Shown here one piece after another: positions 1-7,516 of a stretch of 64,000 nucleotides of DNA. This DNA comes from an uncultured Myxococcales bacterium (GTDB lineage Bacteria; Myxococcota_A; UBA9042; CAIXZC01): assembly GCA_903895725.1 (NCBI GenBank), contig CAITUV010000066.1:1-64000 (forward strand). The letters are read 5' to 3'. A program made the position numbers and the translations under genes. How positions within the stretch are numbered: position 1 is the stretch's first letter; each line of letters begins with the position of its first letter. Under the pieces are notes generated by a model that was given only the letters and a program-made list of their open reading frames with translations, was not told the origin of the DNA and made no database searches.

Positions 1-148
1 CGTCACAACTCACGGGATGTTCCATCATCGGCCGACTTATGACGCCCAAAGCGTCACAACTCACGGGATGTTCCATCATCGGCCGACTTATGACGCCCAA
101 AGCGTCACAACTCCCCGGATGTTCCATCATCGGCCGACTTATGACGCC
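1..148. repeat. 51-bp tandem repeat, three copies, running off the left edge
   Basis: The units are 1-51, 52-102 and 103-148. The first two are identical. The third differs at a few bases near its start and loses identity after 148. Each junction between units can fold: TGACGC and GCGTCA form a perfect 6-bp stem around CCAAA (for example 43-59), with imperfect pairing outside it. The array lies downstream of the leftward GH27 gene. Whether it continues left of the window cannot be seen. Confidence 0.9.
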
Positions 149-207
149 GGCCGCTCCCCTGGGTCCCCTCATCCGATCACCGTCGCACCAGCAAGTGCAC
201 TGCCAAA

Positions 208-265
208 GCCCTCACTCCCCGCACTTCACTGTCGCACCGGCTCGGCCCTCACTCCCCGCACTTCA
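208..265. repeat. degenerate 37-bp direct repeat
   Basis: The 21-bp string gccctcactccccgcacttc(a) occurs at 208-228 and again at 245-265. Each copy is followed by a similar (t/c)cgc(a/g)ccggc block. The second copy runs over the stop codon of the GH27 gene (249-251), so the repeat enters the last codons of that gene. No function is evident. Confidence 0.7.
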
Positions 266-2111
266 AGGTTGCGCCGGCCCAGTCCGCCAGGTCCCCGTCC
301 GTCGAATCACCGGCAGGAGACACGAGCAGCTCCAGTTCCCGGCGGCCGGTCAAGTCCACCGAGAGCGGTACCGAATCATCCGCAGCGCCCACGACGCCGG
401 TTTCGAACAGCACCTCCCCGTCCGCCTTCACCTGGAAGGTCGCCGTTCCAGCCCCGCCCTCGCCCACTCCCCCTTCCGTCCCCCCATTCAGCGCTGCATC
501 GTCAATTCCGACCACGGCCTCGAACCGGGTGCACCGATGCCCCAGGTGCACCACCAGTCGCATGGCGCCCTGGACGGACACGCCCGTCTCGAACGCCTTC
601 CCATCCATCGACATCGGTGCCCCGGTCGTGCACTTGTTCTTCCGCAGGGAATCCCCGGCAGCGGCCAGGTACTTCCACGGGACCTCTCCGAGCGGGCTCT
701 CTCCGGCAGGAGGCAGCAGCTCGGCCCCCAAGACGTTGACCATGACTGCCGTGGCCGGCTGGAGGTCGACGTCCCACTCGGCCGAGAACTCCCCGAGGTC
801 CGCGTGCGACCAGAGATCCCGAACCGCCGCGCCTCCCGGAGCGAGCCCGATGTCATCCCATCGGACCCGCCCCTTGGCTACCTCGTCGGTGTCGGTGTTG
901 AGCAGGACGACGGCCCGCAGCCCATCTCCGGTCAACGGCCGTGCGTAGACCTTCACCGGCCCCTGCTGGTCCACGATCACCCCTTGCAGGCCCGCCGGGT
1001 CCTGGTCCACGGCGATGACCTCTTCGTTGAGCAGGATGTCCTTCGTCTCCTGGGACATCGTGCGCAAGTCATTGCCCGCAATGAGCGGCGCCGCCAGGAT
1101 GGCCCAGAGGCTGAAATGCGCACGATACTGCTCCGGGGTCATGCCGCCGTTTCCGACTTCGAGCATGTCGGGGTCGTTCCAATGGCCGATGCGCGCAAAC
1201 GAGGCCAGGGGCTCTGCGCTCAAAAGCGTGTACGTCATCGCCAGGAGGTTGTCTTTGATGTCCCCCGACGTGCGCCACATGGCCCCGGTCTCCGGCCCCC
1301 AGACCCACGGGTCCTGGAACCCCCAGTTGCAGATGGACAGCAGGATGGAGCGGCCCGAGTTGGCGATGGCATCACGAAAGACCCCGTACCGCTCCCGGGC
1401 GTTCATTTCCTCGGCATAGCACCAGTCGACCTTGACGTAGTCGACGCCCCAGCCGGCGTAGGTCTTGGCATCGACGTCTTCGAAGCCGAAACTCCCGGGG
1501 CGCTCTTCGCAGGTGAGCGGGCCGGCGCAGGTGTACAGGCCGAAGCGCAGTCCAAGCTTGTGCACCTCCTCCGCCAGCGCACCCATGCCGCTCGGGAAGC
1601 GCTCGGGGTCTTCGATGATCACCCCGTCCTCCCCCCGGTCCACCTGCCAGCAGTCATCGAGGTTCACATACCGGTAGCCGACAGCCGCCATGCCCGAGTC
1701 GACCATGGCCTGCGCCATCTCGCGGGCCAGATTCTCATCGATGTCGCAGGCGAACAGGTTCCAGGAGTTCCAGCCCATCGGAGGAGTCGCTGCGACCGTC
1801 GTGCAGTCGCAGTCCTCGGGACAGACGGCGCAGAACTCGCCATGCGTGCAGGCACCGTCGCCGCACGAGCACTCGCAGTCTCCGGGGCAGTGAAGGCAGT
1901 TCTCTTTGTCGTTGCAGACCCCGTCGCCACAGGCCGGAGGGATGGCATCGGCTCCGGACCTGTCGCTCGAGATCTCCAGTCTGCGGCTTTCCCCCCCGAT
2001 GTCGCCGGGAAGATCGACGGTGCCGTCACCTTGCCCCCTTCCTCCACCGCAGGCAGCCAGAAGGCCGGACGTCCACACGGCCAGAACCAGACCTACTCCC
2101 AGTTTCGCCAT
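249..2111 (-). CDS. GH27 alpha-galactosidase-like secreted lipoprotein with NPCBM domain
   Basis: The 620-aa product has a lipoprotein signal (LLAAC, Cys21), so it should be membrane anchored and exported. Residues 61-103 form two Cys-rich CGDGxCxxxExCxxCPxDC modules, a pattern common in myxobacterial surface proteins. Residues 108-450 match glycoside hydrolase family 27 (alpha-galactosidase / alpha-N-acetylgalactosaminidase): PPMGWNSWN at the start, YVKVDWC with the expected nucleophile Asp229, RTSGDI with the expected acid/base Asp284, and WNDPDMLEVGN at 311-321. The last ~140 residues resemble an NPCBM carbohydrate-binding module (VPWKYLAAAG, FETGVSVQG, VVGIDD). All catalytic positions are present, so hydrolysis of alpha-galactosides is likely; the exact sugar is unknown. 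The ATG follows GGGGGGA. No sugar-use neighbours are visible. Confidence 0.9.
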   Translation of the reverse strand: MAKLGVGLVLAVWTSGLLAACGGGRGQGDGTVDLPGDIGGESRRLEISSDRSGADAIPPACGDGVCNDKENCLHCPGDCECSCGDGACTHGEFCAVCPEDCDCTTVAATPPMGWNSWNLFACDIDENLAREMAQAMVDSGMAAVGYRYVNLDDCWQVDRGEDGVIIEDPERFPSGMGALAEEVHKLGLRFGLYTCAGPLTCEERPGSFGFEDVDAKTYAGWGVDYVKVDWCYAEEMNARERYGVFRDAIANSGRSILLSICNWGFQDPWVWGPETGAMWRTSGDIKDNLLAMTYTLLSAEPLASFARIGHWNDPDMLEVGNGGMTPEQYRAHFSLWAILAAPLIAGNDLRTMSQETKDILLNEEVIAVDQDPAGLQGVIVDQQGPVKVYARPLTGDGLRAVVLLNTDTDEVAKGRVRWDDIGLAPGGAAVRDLWSHADLGEFSAEWDVDLQPATAVMVNVLGAELLPPAGESPLGEVPWKYLAAAGDSLRKNKCTTGAPMSMDGKAFETGVSVQGAMRLVVHLGHRCTRFEAVVGIDDAALNGGTEGGVGEGGAGTATFQVKADGEVLFETGVVGAADDSVPLSVDLTGRRELELLVSPAGDSTDGDLADWAGATLKCGE

Positions 2112-2143
2112 TCCCCCCTACTCCACTTCAGATCCTGAGGATC

Positions 2144-2171
2144 ATGCTACCCGCGTTGCGGGCGCGAACAA
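2144..2171 (-). promoter_or_regulatory. possible sigma70 promoter for the GH27 gene, with an internal palindrome
   Basis: On the minus strand TTGTTC (2171-2166) and TAGCAT (2149-2144) are 16 bp apart. A perfect inverted repeat CCCGC-GTT-GCGGG (2150-2162) fills most of the spacer and could be an operator. The match to consensus is modest. Confidence 0.35.
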
Positions 2172-2269
2172 AGGAGTTTCGGAGGCGCAACGGCCCGCAG
2201 AAGTCGTCCTGGGCGACTCTACCGCCATTGAAGCAGGCTCTGGGCGACACGAGGGCAGGAAAGGGGGAG

Positions 2270-3970
2270 CTACTGCTCCTGGCAGGTCGACATGATGCAG
2301 GTCTGGCCCTCTCCGCAATCGTCGTCGGAGAAGCACTGGTCCGCGCAGCAGAGCACGCCGCCCTGCTCGTCCGGAAGGGTCTTGACCACGTTGGCGGCCT
2401 CCTTGTCGCCGTCGGTTCCGCAGTTCCAGGCATCGGCATGGAACACCCCCTGGAGCTTGTTGAAGTAGTCGAGAGGCTTGCACCAGCCGCAACCGCCGCT
2501 CGAGGGCTTGCACAGGACGTCGGTGAAGTTTCCCTCCACGTAGGACGGATCGCTTTGAGGCAGCTCCCCTTTGAAGTAGCAGGTGCAGTCGCCGGTGGGC
2601 TTGTTCTTGATCGCCTTGCACAGGTCGTGCGAGGCCCGGTCGAGCGGGTAGCAGCTCTCCACGGCAGGGGCGCAGCCCAGGTCACCGCACCCGAACAGGT
2701 CGTTGAGGCTGGCCGGATCGCCGATGGCATCGGGCGTGCAGTTGAATGCGCCGGTGGACGAGGTTCTGGCCAGGAAGAAGGCCGGGCTCTTGGCCTGTAC
2801 CATGATCTCGGCGCACCCTAGCGGGCTGCGGTAGAGCACGTCGTTCTTGCCGAGGCAGACGTGCCATCCCTCCGCACACAGATCGGTCACGGTACAGCCG
2901 ATACCCTGTGGGTTCAGCCCGTGGTTGCCCGCTTCCCGCTTGCACATCGGCAGCTCGTTGTGGATGCCCGGGACGTCCCAGGCTCCGCCGCACGCGGCGA
3001 TGAGCGGGTAGGCACCGACGGAGATGAATCCCTCCCGGGTGGCATCGCTGCACCCGATCCACTTCGGATCGGTCACGCAGATCCCGCCCTCGCAGAACTG
3101 CCCCTCCGGACAGGGTGCGCACTCTCCGCCGCATCCGTCCGGACCGCACTGCACGCCCAGGCAAGACGGCTCGCAGCACTGTCCCGACTCCAGGCAGATT
3201 GCGCCGACTTCGCACTCCCCGCACACCCCGCCGCAGCCATCCGGTCCGCACACCTTGCCCCCGCATGCCTTCTTGCAGCAGGTGCCCTCGTCCTCCTCGC
3301 ACACTTCGGCGACTCCGCATTCACCGCAGACGCCGCCGCAACCGTCCGGGCCGCATGCCTTGCCTTGGCAGGCCGGCTCACAAGCCAACGCACACTTGCC
3401 CTGGTTGCAGATGGGGGCGACCTCCGGACAAGCGCCGCACTGCCCGCCGCACCCGTCGCTGCCGCACTCCTTCCCGCTGCACTCGGGCTGGCAACAGGCA
3501 TTGGCCCAGCACGACTGGCCCTTGGGGCAGCAGAGGTTGACGCACGCAGCGTAGGCACACTGGCAAGTCCCGCCGACGCAGAGGGCGTTCTCATCGCACC
3601 CGCCGCAGATCCCCCCGCAGCCGTCCTCGCCGCAAGACCCCGGCTGGCACTGGGGCACGCAGACGCACTTGCCTGCCTCGCACGCCTCCTGCTCGTCCTG
3701 ACAAATGCCGCAGCTTCCGCCGCACCCGTCAGGGCCGCAGACCCGGTCCTTGCAGTCCGGGATGCACTGCCCGGAGCAATCCACCCCGCACGAGTCGGAG
3801 CCGACCTCGGTGGCCCGTGCGCTGCCGTCGAGATCGACGCCCCCCATGTCGCCGAACCGGATGGCATCGGCGCGGTCGAGGTCCGCCGCCGGCGTGGAGT
3901 CACCCCCGTTTCCGCCCGTTCCGCTGCATGCACACCAGAGGACCATGCTGCACAGGATGGTTCGATGCAT
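2270..3970 (-). CDS. secreted lipoprotein with six CGPDGCGGxCGxC repeats
   Basis: The 566-aa product begins with a short signal peptide ending in a Cys (MHRTILCSMVLWCACSG), most likely a lipobox. From about residue 55 to 300 there are six modules of the form CGxDGCGGxCGxC, each preceded by CxPxCxGKxC-like spacing. They probably form small disulfide-rich units outside the cell. Residues ~310-566 form a separate Cys-containing globular region that I do not recognise (GWHVCLGKNDV, DLCAEGW). The same CGxDGCGG module recurs in the protein at 54577-55755. A promoter with a ~60-nt leader is visible upstream. The ribosome site (GGTGAA) is weak, so the start is fairly but not fully certain. The function is unknown; a structural or binding role on the surface is an inference. 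Confidence 0.8.
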   Translation of the reverse strand: MHRTILCSMVLWCACSGTGGNGGDSTPAADLDRADAIRFGDMGGVDLDGSARATEVGSDSCGVDCSGQCIPDCKDRVCGPDGCGGSCGICQDEQEACEAGKCVCVPQCQPGSCGEDGCGGICGGCDENALCVGGTCQCAYAACVNLCCPKGQSCWANACCQPECSGKECGSDGCGGQCGACPEVAPICNQGKCALACEPACQGKACGPDGCGGVCGECGVAEVCEEDEGTCCKKACGGKVCGPDGCGGVCGECEVGAICLESGQCCEPSCLGVQCGPDGCGGECAPCPEGQFCEGGICVTDPKWIGCSDATREGFISVGAYPLIAACGGAWDVPGIHNELPMCKREAGNHGLNPQGIGCTVTDLCAEGWHVCLGKNDVLYRSPLGCAEIMVQAKSPAFFLARTSSTGAFNCTPDAIGDPASLNDLFGCGDLGCAPAVESCYPLDRASHDLCKAIKNKPTGDCTCYFKGELPQSDPSYVEGNFTDVLCKPSSGGCGWCKPLDYFNKLQGVFHADAWNCGTDGDKEAANVVKTLPDEQGGVLCCADQCFSDDDCGEGQTCIMSTCQEQ

Positions 3971-3997
3971 GTTTCACCCGATGTTCGAGTCGGTGCC

Positions 3998-4015
3998 GCG
4001 GGCTGCGATGCCCGC
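3998..4015 (-). other. hairpin in the leader of the CGPDGCGG-repeat lipoprotein
   Basis: GCGGGC (3998-4003) and GCCCGC (4010-4015) form a perfect 6-bp stem with a 6-nt loop. It lies between the promoter at 4037-4065 and the start codon at 3970, so it would be in the 5' untranslated RNA. There is no T-run. Confidence 0.4.
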
Positions 4016-4036
4016 CGACGCTTGTCCCCAGCCCGC

Positions 4037-4065
4037 AGAGTACGCCTCGAGACCGCGTTGCGCAA
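4037..4065 (-). promoter_or_regulatory. sigma70-like promoter for the gene ending at 2270
   Basis: On the minus strand TTGCGC (4065-4060) is followed after 17 bp by TACTCT (4042-4037). Transcription would start near 4030 and give a leader of about 60 nt. Confidence 0.55.
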
Positions 4066-4238
4066 GAACGAGCAGACGGAAGCAATCGCCCGGGCAGCCG
4101 GTGACCGGGGACACAGCTCTCCGCACAATCGTGGAGGCCGCAGCAGTGCGCGCTCGACCGGGAATGACGTCTGAGGTATGAGTAGGTTCGGAGATGCTTC
4201 GACGTCGGCCAGGGAGAATGGAACCGGGAGGAACTGCC

Positions 4239-5618
4239 ATGCGGCTCATGTGGTTCGCACTGTTCGCTGGGGTGTTCGGTGCCTGTGGCGGCTCGAGTGC
4301 GGGGAGTGCAGCCGAGGACACCCTGGCAGCATGCACCGATGGAGTCGACAACGACGGAGATGGCCTGAAGGACTGCGACGACGACGATTGCAGCGTGTTC
4401 GTCGCCTGCCTGCCCGGCTACCCGGAAGACGGCGTCACGCTTTCCGACGGGAATGGCCGGGGAGTCGACGGGGGTGGCGCCGACGCGTCGGAACCGGACG
4501 GCGCAAGCGGTCCGCAGGACGGTTCAGAGGAGGACGCTGCCGAAAGTCCGGACGGAACCGTGCCGGCGACGGATGCCGCCGGTGGGGCCTGCCAGCCGTG
4601 CGGCTACGGCTCCCTGAAGGGAAGGGTGTGCGCTCCCAGCCAACAGGTCTACATCGCGGGGGCCTCCGTCACCATCGAAACCACGGACTGCGCCGGCAAA
4701 CCGATCACCCTGACCGTGAAGTCGAACTTCGACGGCGTGTACCTGTTCGAAAGCGTCCCCTGCGGGATGCAGACGATACGCATCGAGAAGGGGAGCTTCG
4801 AGCACTCCTTCGAGGTCCCGATCTCCCCGGGCAAGCTGACGGACGTGAGCGGTGCAGACATGAAGATGTGCTTTGCCGCATCGGCGGTGAGCATCGCTGT
4901 CCTCTGGGGCCAATGGGACGAGATGAACGACATCGTCGTGCGGCTCGGCTTCGACTACGACTGGTTCTACTACGAGGATGACCTGTACGCAGAGGACCCG
5001 GACTGGGAGAACGTAGATGCCGTGAAGATGCTGCGGGATCCCACGTGGCTGGCGCAATACAATATCCTGATTCTGAACTGCGGCTCTGCTTACCAGAAGT
5101 GGGTGGTGGAGTTCCCGGACATCGCGGCAAACCTCCAGGACTGGGTGCTGGACGGCGGGTCGCTGTATGCATCGGACCTGGCCTGGATCCTGGAGGAAAA
5201 GGCATTCCCGGAAGGCATCGACTTCTACGGGATCGACGACAAGGGGTACATGGCGACCGACGGACCTCAGGTGATCGACGGCAATCAGGACTTTGATGCC
5301 TTCCTGATCGATGCCGACCTGGCCGCGTATGTCGGGGGAGGACAGATCAAGGTTCACTACGGTCCAGGACCGCTCATCTCCGTGTCCGCAGGGGGCCAAG
5401 GGACCACGGTCCATGCCAAGGCCTTGATCCAGCAGTGCCAGGGCTTGTTCGACAGCTGCACGAGCGGTGTGAAGCTCAACGAGCAGCAGCCCGTGATTCT
5501 GTCGTTCCAGCCCGCGCCGACCTCCGGCCGGGTGGTCTTCTCCGGCTTCCACGTCGACGAGCAGGGAGAGCAGGAGAAGTACGACAAGATCCTCTACTAC
5601 ATGATGTTCCTGCTGTAG
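4239..5618 (+). CDS. lipoprotein with carboxypeptidase-regulatory-like domain and GATase-like C-terminal region
   Basis: ATG at 4239 is preferred over the upstream in-frame ATG at 4194 because GGGAGGA lies 5-6 nt ahead of it and a lipoprotein signal begins there (MRLMWFALFAGVFGAC). The mature 459-aa protein carries a CTDGVDNDGDGLKDC motif of the myxobacterial Cys/Asp type, then a Gly/Asp-rich linker (residues ~65-120). A beta-sandwich resembling the carboxypeptidase-regulatory-like fold follows (GRVCAPSQQVYIAGASVTIE to IRIEKGSFEHSFEV, ~130-205). Residues ~220-459 have alternating strands and helices (NILILNCGS, DGGSLYASD, GRVVFSGFHVDE), reminiscent of class I glutamine-amidotransferase/ThuA-like folds. 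No catalytic triad is evident, so this is a structural guess. The function is unknown. Confidence 0.75.
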   Translation: MRLMWFALFAGVFGACGGSSAGSAAEDTLAACTDGVDNDGDGLKDCDDDDCSVFVACLPGYPEDGVTLSDGNGRGVDGGGADASEPDGASGPQDGSEEDAAESPDGTVPATDAAGGACQPCGYGSLKGRVCAPSQQVYIAGASVTIETTDCAGKPITLTVKSNFDGVYLFESVPCGMQTIRIEKGSFEHSFEVPISPGKLTDVSGADMKMCFAASAVSIAVLWGQWDEMNDIVVRLGFDYDWFYYEDDLYAEDPDWENVDAVKMLRDPTWLAQYNILILNCGSAYQKWVVEFPDIAANLQDWVLDGGSLYASDLAWILEEKAFPEGIDFYGIDDKGYMATDGPQVIDGNQDFDAFLIDADLAAYVGGGQIKVHYGPGPLISVSAGGQGTTVHAKALIQQCQGLFDSCTSGVKLNEQQPVILSFQPAPTSGRVVFSGFHVDEQGEQEKYDKILYYMMFLL

Positions 5619-5687
5619 CGTTGGCGGATTCGGTTCCTCCAGTCGGCCGGCCCACCCTTGCGACATCCGGAGCCGACGCCGTCTTGT

Positions 5688-5717
5688 TTGACATCTCCGC
5701 AGCGTTCGCCCGATACT
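5688..5717 (+). promoter_or_regulatory. sigma70 promoter for the iron-sulfur flavoprotein gene
   Basis: TTGACA (5688-5693), an 18-bp spacer and GATACT (5712-5717). The start codon at 5752 lies ~28 nt from the predicted transcription start. Confidence 0.75.
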
Positions 5718-5751
5718 CGCTTGGCTGAGCTCTTGAGTGGGAGGTGTCCGG

Positions 5752-6330
5752 ATGAAGCTCGTAGCGTTCAACTGCAGTCCCAGGAAGGAAGGAAACACGG
5801 CGATTCTGCTGCGCAAGGCCCTGGAATCCGCTGCCGCCGAGGGAGTGGAGACCGAGCTGGTCCAGGTGGGTGGACGGCCTCTTCACGGCTGCCGGGCGTG
5901 CTACGCCTGTCTGAAGAACAAGGACCGGCGATGCGGCATGAGCGACGACATTGCCAACGAGTGCATCGGCAAGATGCTCGACGCGGATGGCATCCTCATC
6001 GGAAGCCCCACCTACTTCTCAGATGTCACGGCGGAAGCCAAGGCGCTCATCGACCGGGCAGGCCTGGTGTCGCGGGTCAATGGTGATCTGCTCAGGCGCA
6101 AGCTCGGTGCGGCAGTCGTCGCGGTCCGTCGTGCCGGAGCCATCCACACGTTCGACACGATCAACCACTTCTTCCTCATCGGAGGCATGATCATCCCTGG
6201 CTCCAGCTACTGGAACGTCGGCATCGGACGCAATCCAGGCGAGGTGAGCCAGGACGAGGAGGGAATGAAGACCATGACGGACCTCGGTGCCAACATGGCC
6301 TGGCTGATGAAGAAGCTTCAGGCCGCGTAG
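5752..6330 (+). CDS. iron-sulfur flavoprotein (flavodoxin-fold NAD(P)H/FMN reductase family)
   Basis: The 192-aa product starts at ATG 5752 behind GAGGT; the in-frame GTG at 5737 lacks spacing for a ribosome site. It has a flavodoxin-like fold: the FMN phosphate loop NCSPRKEGNTA (residues 7-17) and the GSPTYFSDVTAEAKALIDR segment (~84-102). Cys47-x2-Cys50-x2-Cys53-x7-Cys61 is the compact motif that binds a [4Fe-4S] cluster in archaeal and clostridial iron-sulfur flavoproteins. Family members are soluble dimers that pass electrons from ferredoxin or NAD(P)H, often with roles in oxidative stress defence in anaerobes. The gene has its own promoter. The physiological substrate is unknown. Confidence 0.88.
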   Translation: MKLVAFNCSPRKEGNTAILLRKALESAAAEGVETELVQVGGRPLHGCRACYACLKNKDRRCGMSDDIANECIGKMLDADGILIGSPTYFSDVTAEAKALIDRAGLVSRVNGDLLRRKLGAAVVAVRRAGAIHTFDTINHFFLIGGMIIPGSSYWNVGIGRNPGEVSQDEEGMKTMTDLGANMAWLMKKLQAA

Positions 6331-6411
6331 ATGCAGACAGGACCTGCCGGGAGCCGACTGGAAGTCTGCGTGAGCAACCCCGGACACCCGTAGTGCCGAT
6401 GTTCCGCTGCA

Positions 6412-6441
6412 TTGACTTTGCCGGACTGAGCGCCAGATACT
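6412..6441 (+). promoter_or_regulatory. sigma70 promoter for the zinc-ribbon protein gene
   Basis: TTGACT (6412-6417), an 18-bp spacer and GATACT (6436-6441). It has the same spacing and -10 as the promoter at 5688-5717. The start codon at 6478 is ~30 nt downstream of the predicted start point. Confidence 0.75.
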
Positions 6442-6477
6442 CACACGGCCCCCGGCCTTGCCAGAGAGGTGCCCGGG

Positions 6478-7371
6478 ATGCCTCAAACCGACGCGTTGTT
6501 GACCCGATGCCGAGCCTGCGAACAGCCCTCGGCCTCCCGCATCTGCGTCCACTGCGCACCGTCCATGCCGTTTTGCGATCCGGACCGGTCGGTCAGAATG
6601 GCGGCACTGGCAAAGGCTGACAGGTCGGACCGCCCCAAGGTCATCACGGCGATGCTTCGCTGCGGACGCCTGTGGGAGCGTGATGCGGATGCACTCCTGG
6701 CCTGGCTCCTGGAACCCTGGACGACGACCACGCTCGCTCGCTGGCTCGGCGAGGACACCGTTCACGGGGAGAGGGCGCTTCGGGTCCTGGGCTCAGCGAA
6801 ACAGGAGGCTGAGCGCAACCTTCTTCGCGCACCGCTCTGGCTGGCGCACTGGCGCCCTGTCGCAGACAAGGCCGTGCATCCGCTGTTGCGTCCACGTTGG
6901 CTGTCATTCAGCCAGGCATGCGCTCTGGCCTCGAGGCTCGGCTCGTGCGTGCCGCCTGGCGAGGACGATTCCCGCTATGCCGCGACGCTCAGCTCCCTGC
7001 CGGGTCTGGCACGTTGGCTGGGCGGGCTGGCGTTTGGCCGAGGGAGGCGTCATGGTCCCGGCGGACTCTGGAGCCCTACCGAGGAGGTGCTGGCCAGGGC
7101 GAGACGTTGGCGGCGGTGGCCTCTCGGAAGACTGGAAGGTAGGGACGTGCTGTGCTGCTCCCTGTGTGGCGAATCGCTTCCGGCAGTCGGCTCCTGCCTG
7201 TACTGTGGGACGTCCCCGGACAATGAACCCCCCATGTCGCTTCCGGTCGTCGAGCTGTTGAACGTTCCCCGCCCGTTGTGCCCGACCTGCGGATTCGACA
7301 TCTGCCGACCGGCCAGTCCGGTTCGCTGCCCGTGTTGCGGGACTCCTGCGACCTGGATCCGTCAGTCCTGA
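6478..7371 (+). CDS. hypothetical protein with N- and C-terminal CxxC zinc-ribbon motifs
   Basis: ATG 6478 is chosen over GTG 6469 because GAGGTG sits 7-8 nt upstream of it. The 297-aa protein starts with CRAC and CVHC pairs (residues 11-26). A central alpha-helical, Trp-rich region of ~180 residues with no recognisable motif follows. The C-terminus has three more CxxC pairs (CSLCGE, CLYCGT, CPTCG plus CPCCGT). This looks like two or more treble-clef or ribbon zinc sites bracketing a helical domain. No signal peptide or membrane segment is seen, so it should be cytoplasmic. The Cys layout slightly recalls FdhE-type accessory proteins, but the family match is not good enough to claim it. Confidence 0.75.
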   Translation: MPQTDALLTRCRACEQPSASRICVHCAPSMPFCDPDRSVRMAALAKADRSDRPKVITAMLRCGRLWERDADALLAWLLEPWTTTTLARWLGEDTVHGERALRVLGSAKQEAERNLLRAPLWLAHWRPVADKAVHPLLRPRWLSFSQACALASRLGSCVPPGEDDSRYAATLSSLPGLARWLGGLAFGRGRRHGPGGLWSPTEEVLARARRWRRWPLGRLEGRDVLCCSLCGESLPAVGSCLYCGTSPDNEPPMSLPVVELLNVPRPLCPTCGFDICRPASPVRCPCCGTPATWIRQS

Positions 7372-7461
7372 GCGGTCGCGCAGTCCGGACTCGCCGGGGG
7401 TCCGGTACATCGATCGCCCTGCAACCTCCATCGGCACCACCTCGCTTTCAATCGTTTGCCG

Positions 7462-7491
7462 TTGCCCGCACGACGCAGTTCCCCCTATAAT
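7462..7491 (+). promoter_or_regulatory. sigma70 promoter for the first MopE-repeat lipoprotein
   Basis: TTGCCC (7462-7467), an 18-bp spacer and a perfect TATAAT (7486-7491). The leader is ~20 nt with GGAGGA 6 nt before the ATG at 7517. Confidence 0.75.
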
Positions 7492-7516
7492 ATGACCCTC
7501 ATTCGGAGGAGAGTTC

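Noticed and set aside
1..148. Possible CRISPR array
   Set aside because: The whole 51-bp unit is repeated, with no unique spacers between short repeats and no cas genes in the window. It is a plain tandem repeat.
39..2138. Long rightward open frame opposite the GH27 gene
   Set aside because: It is the antisense shadow of the GH27 gene. It has no domain signature, while the minus strand has an intact catalytic family with signal peptide.
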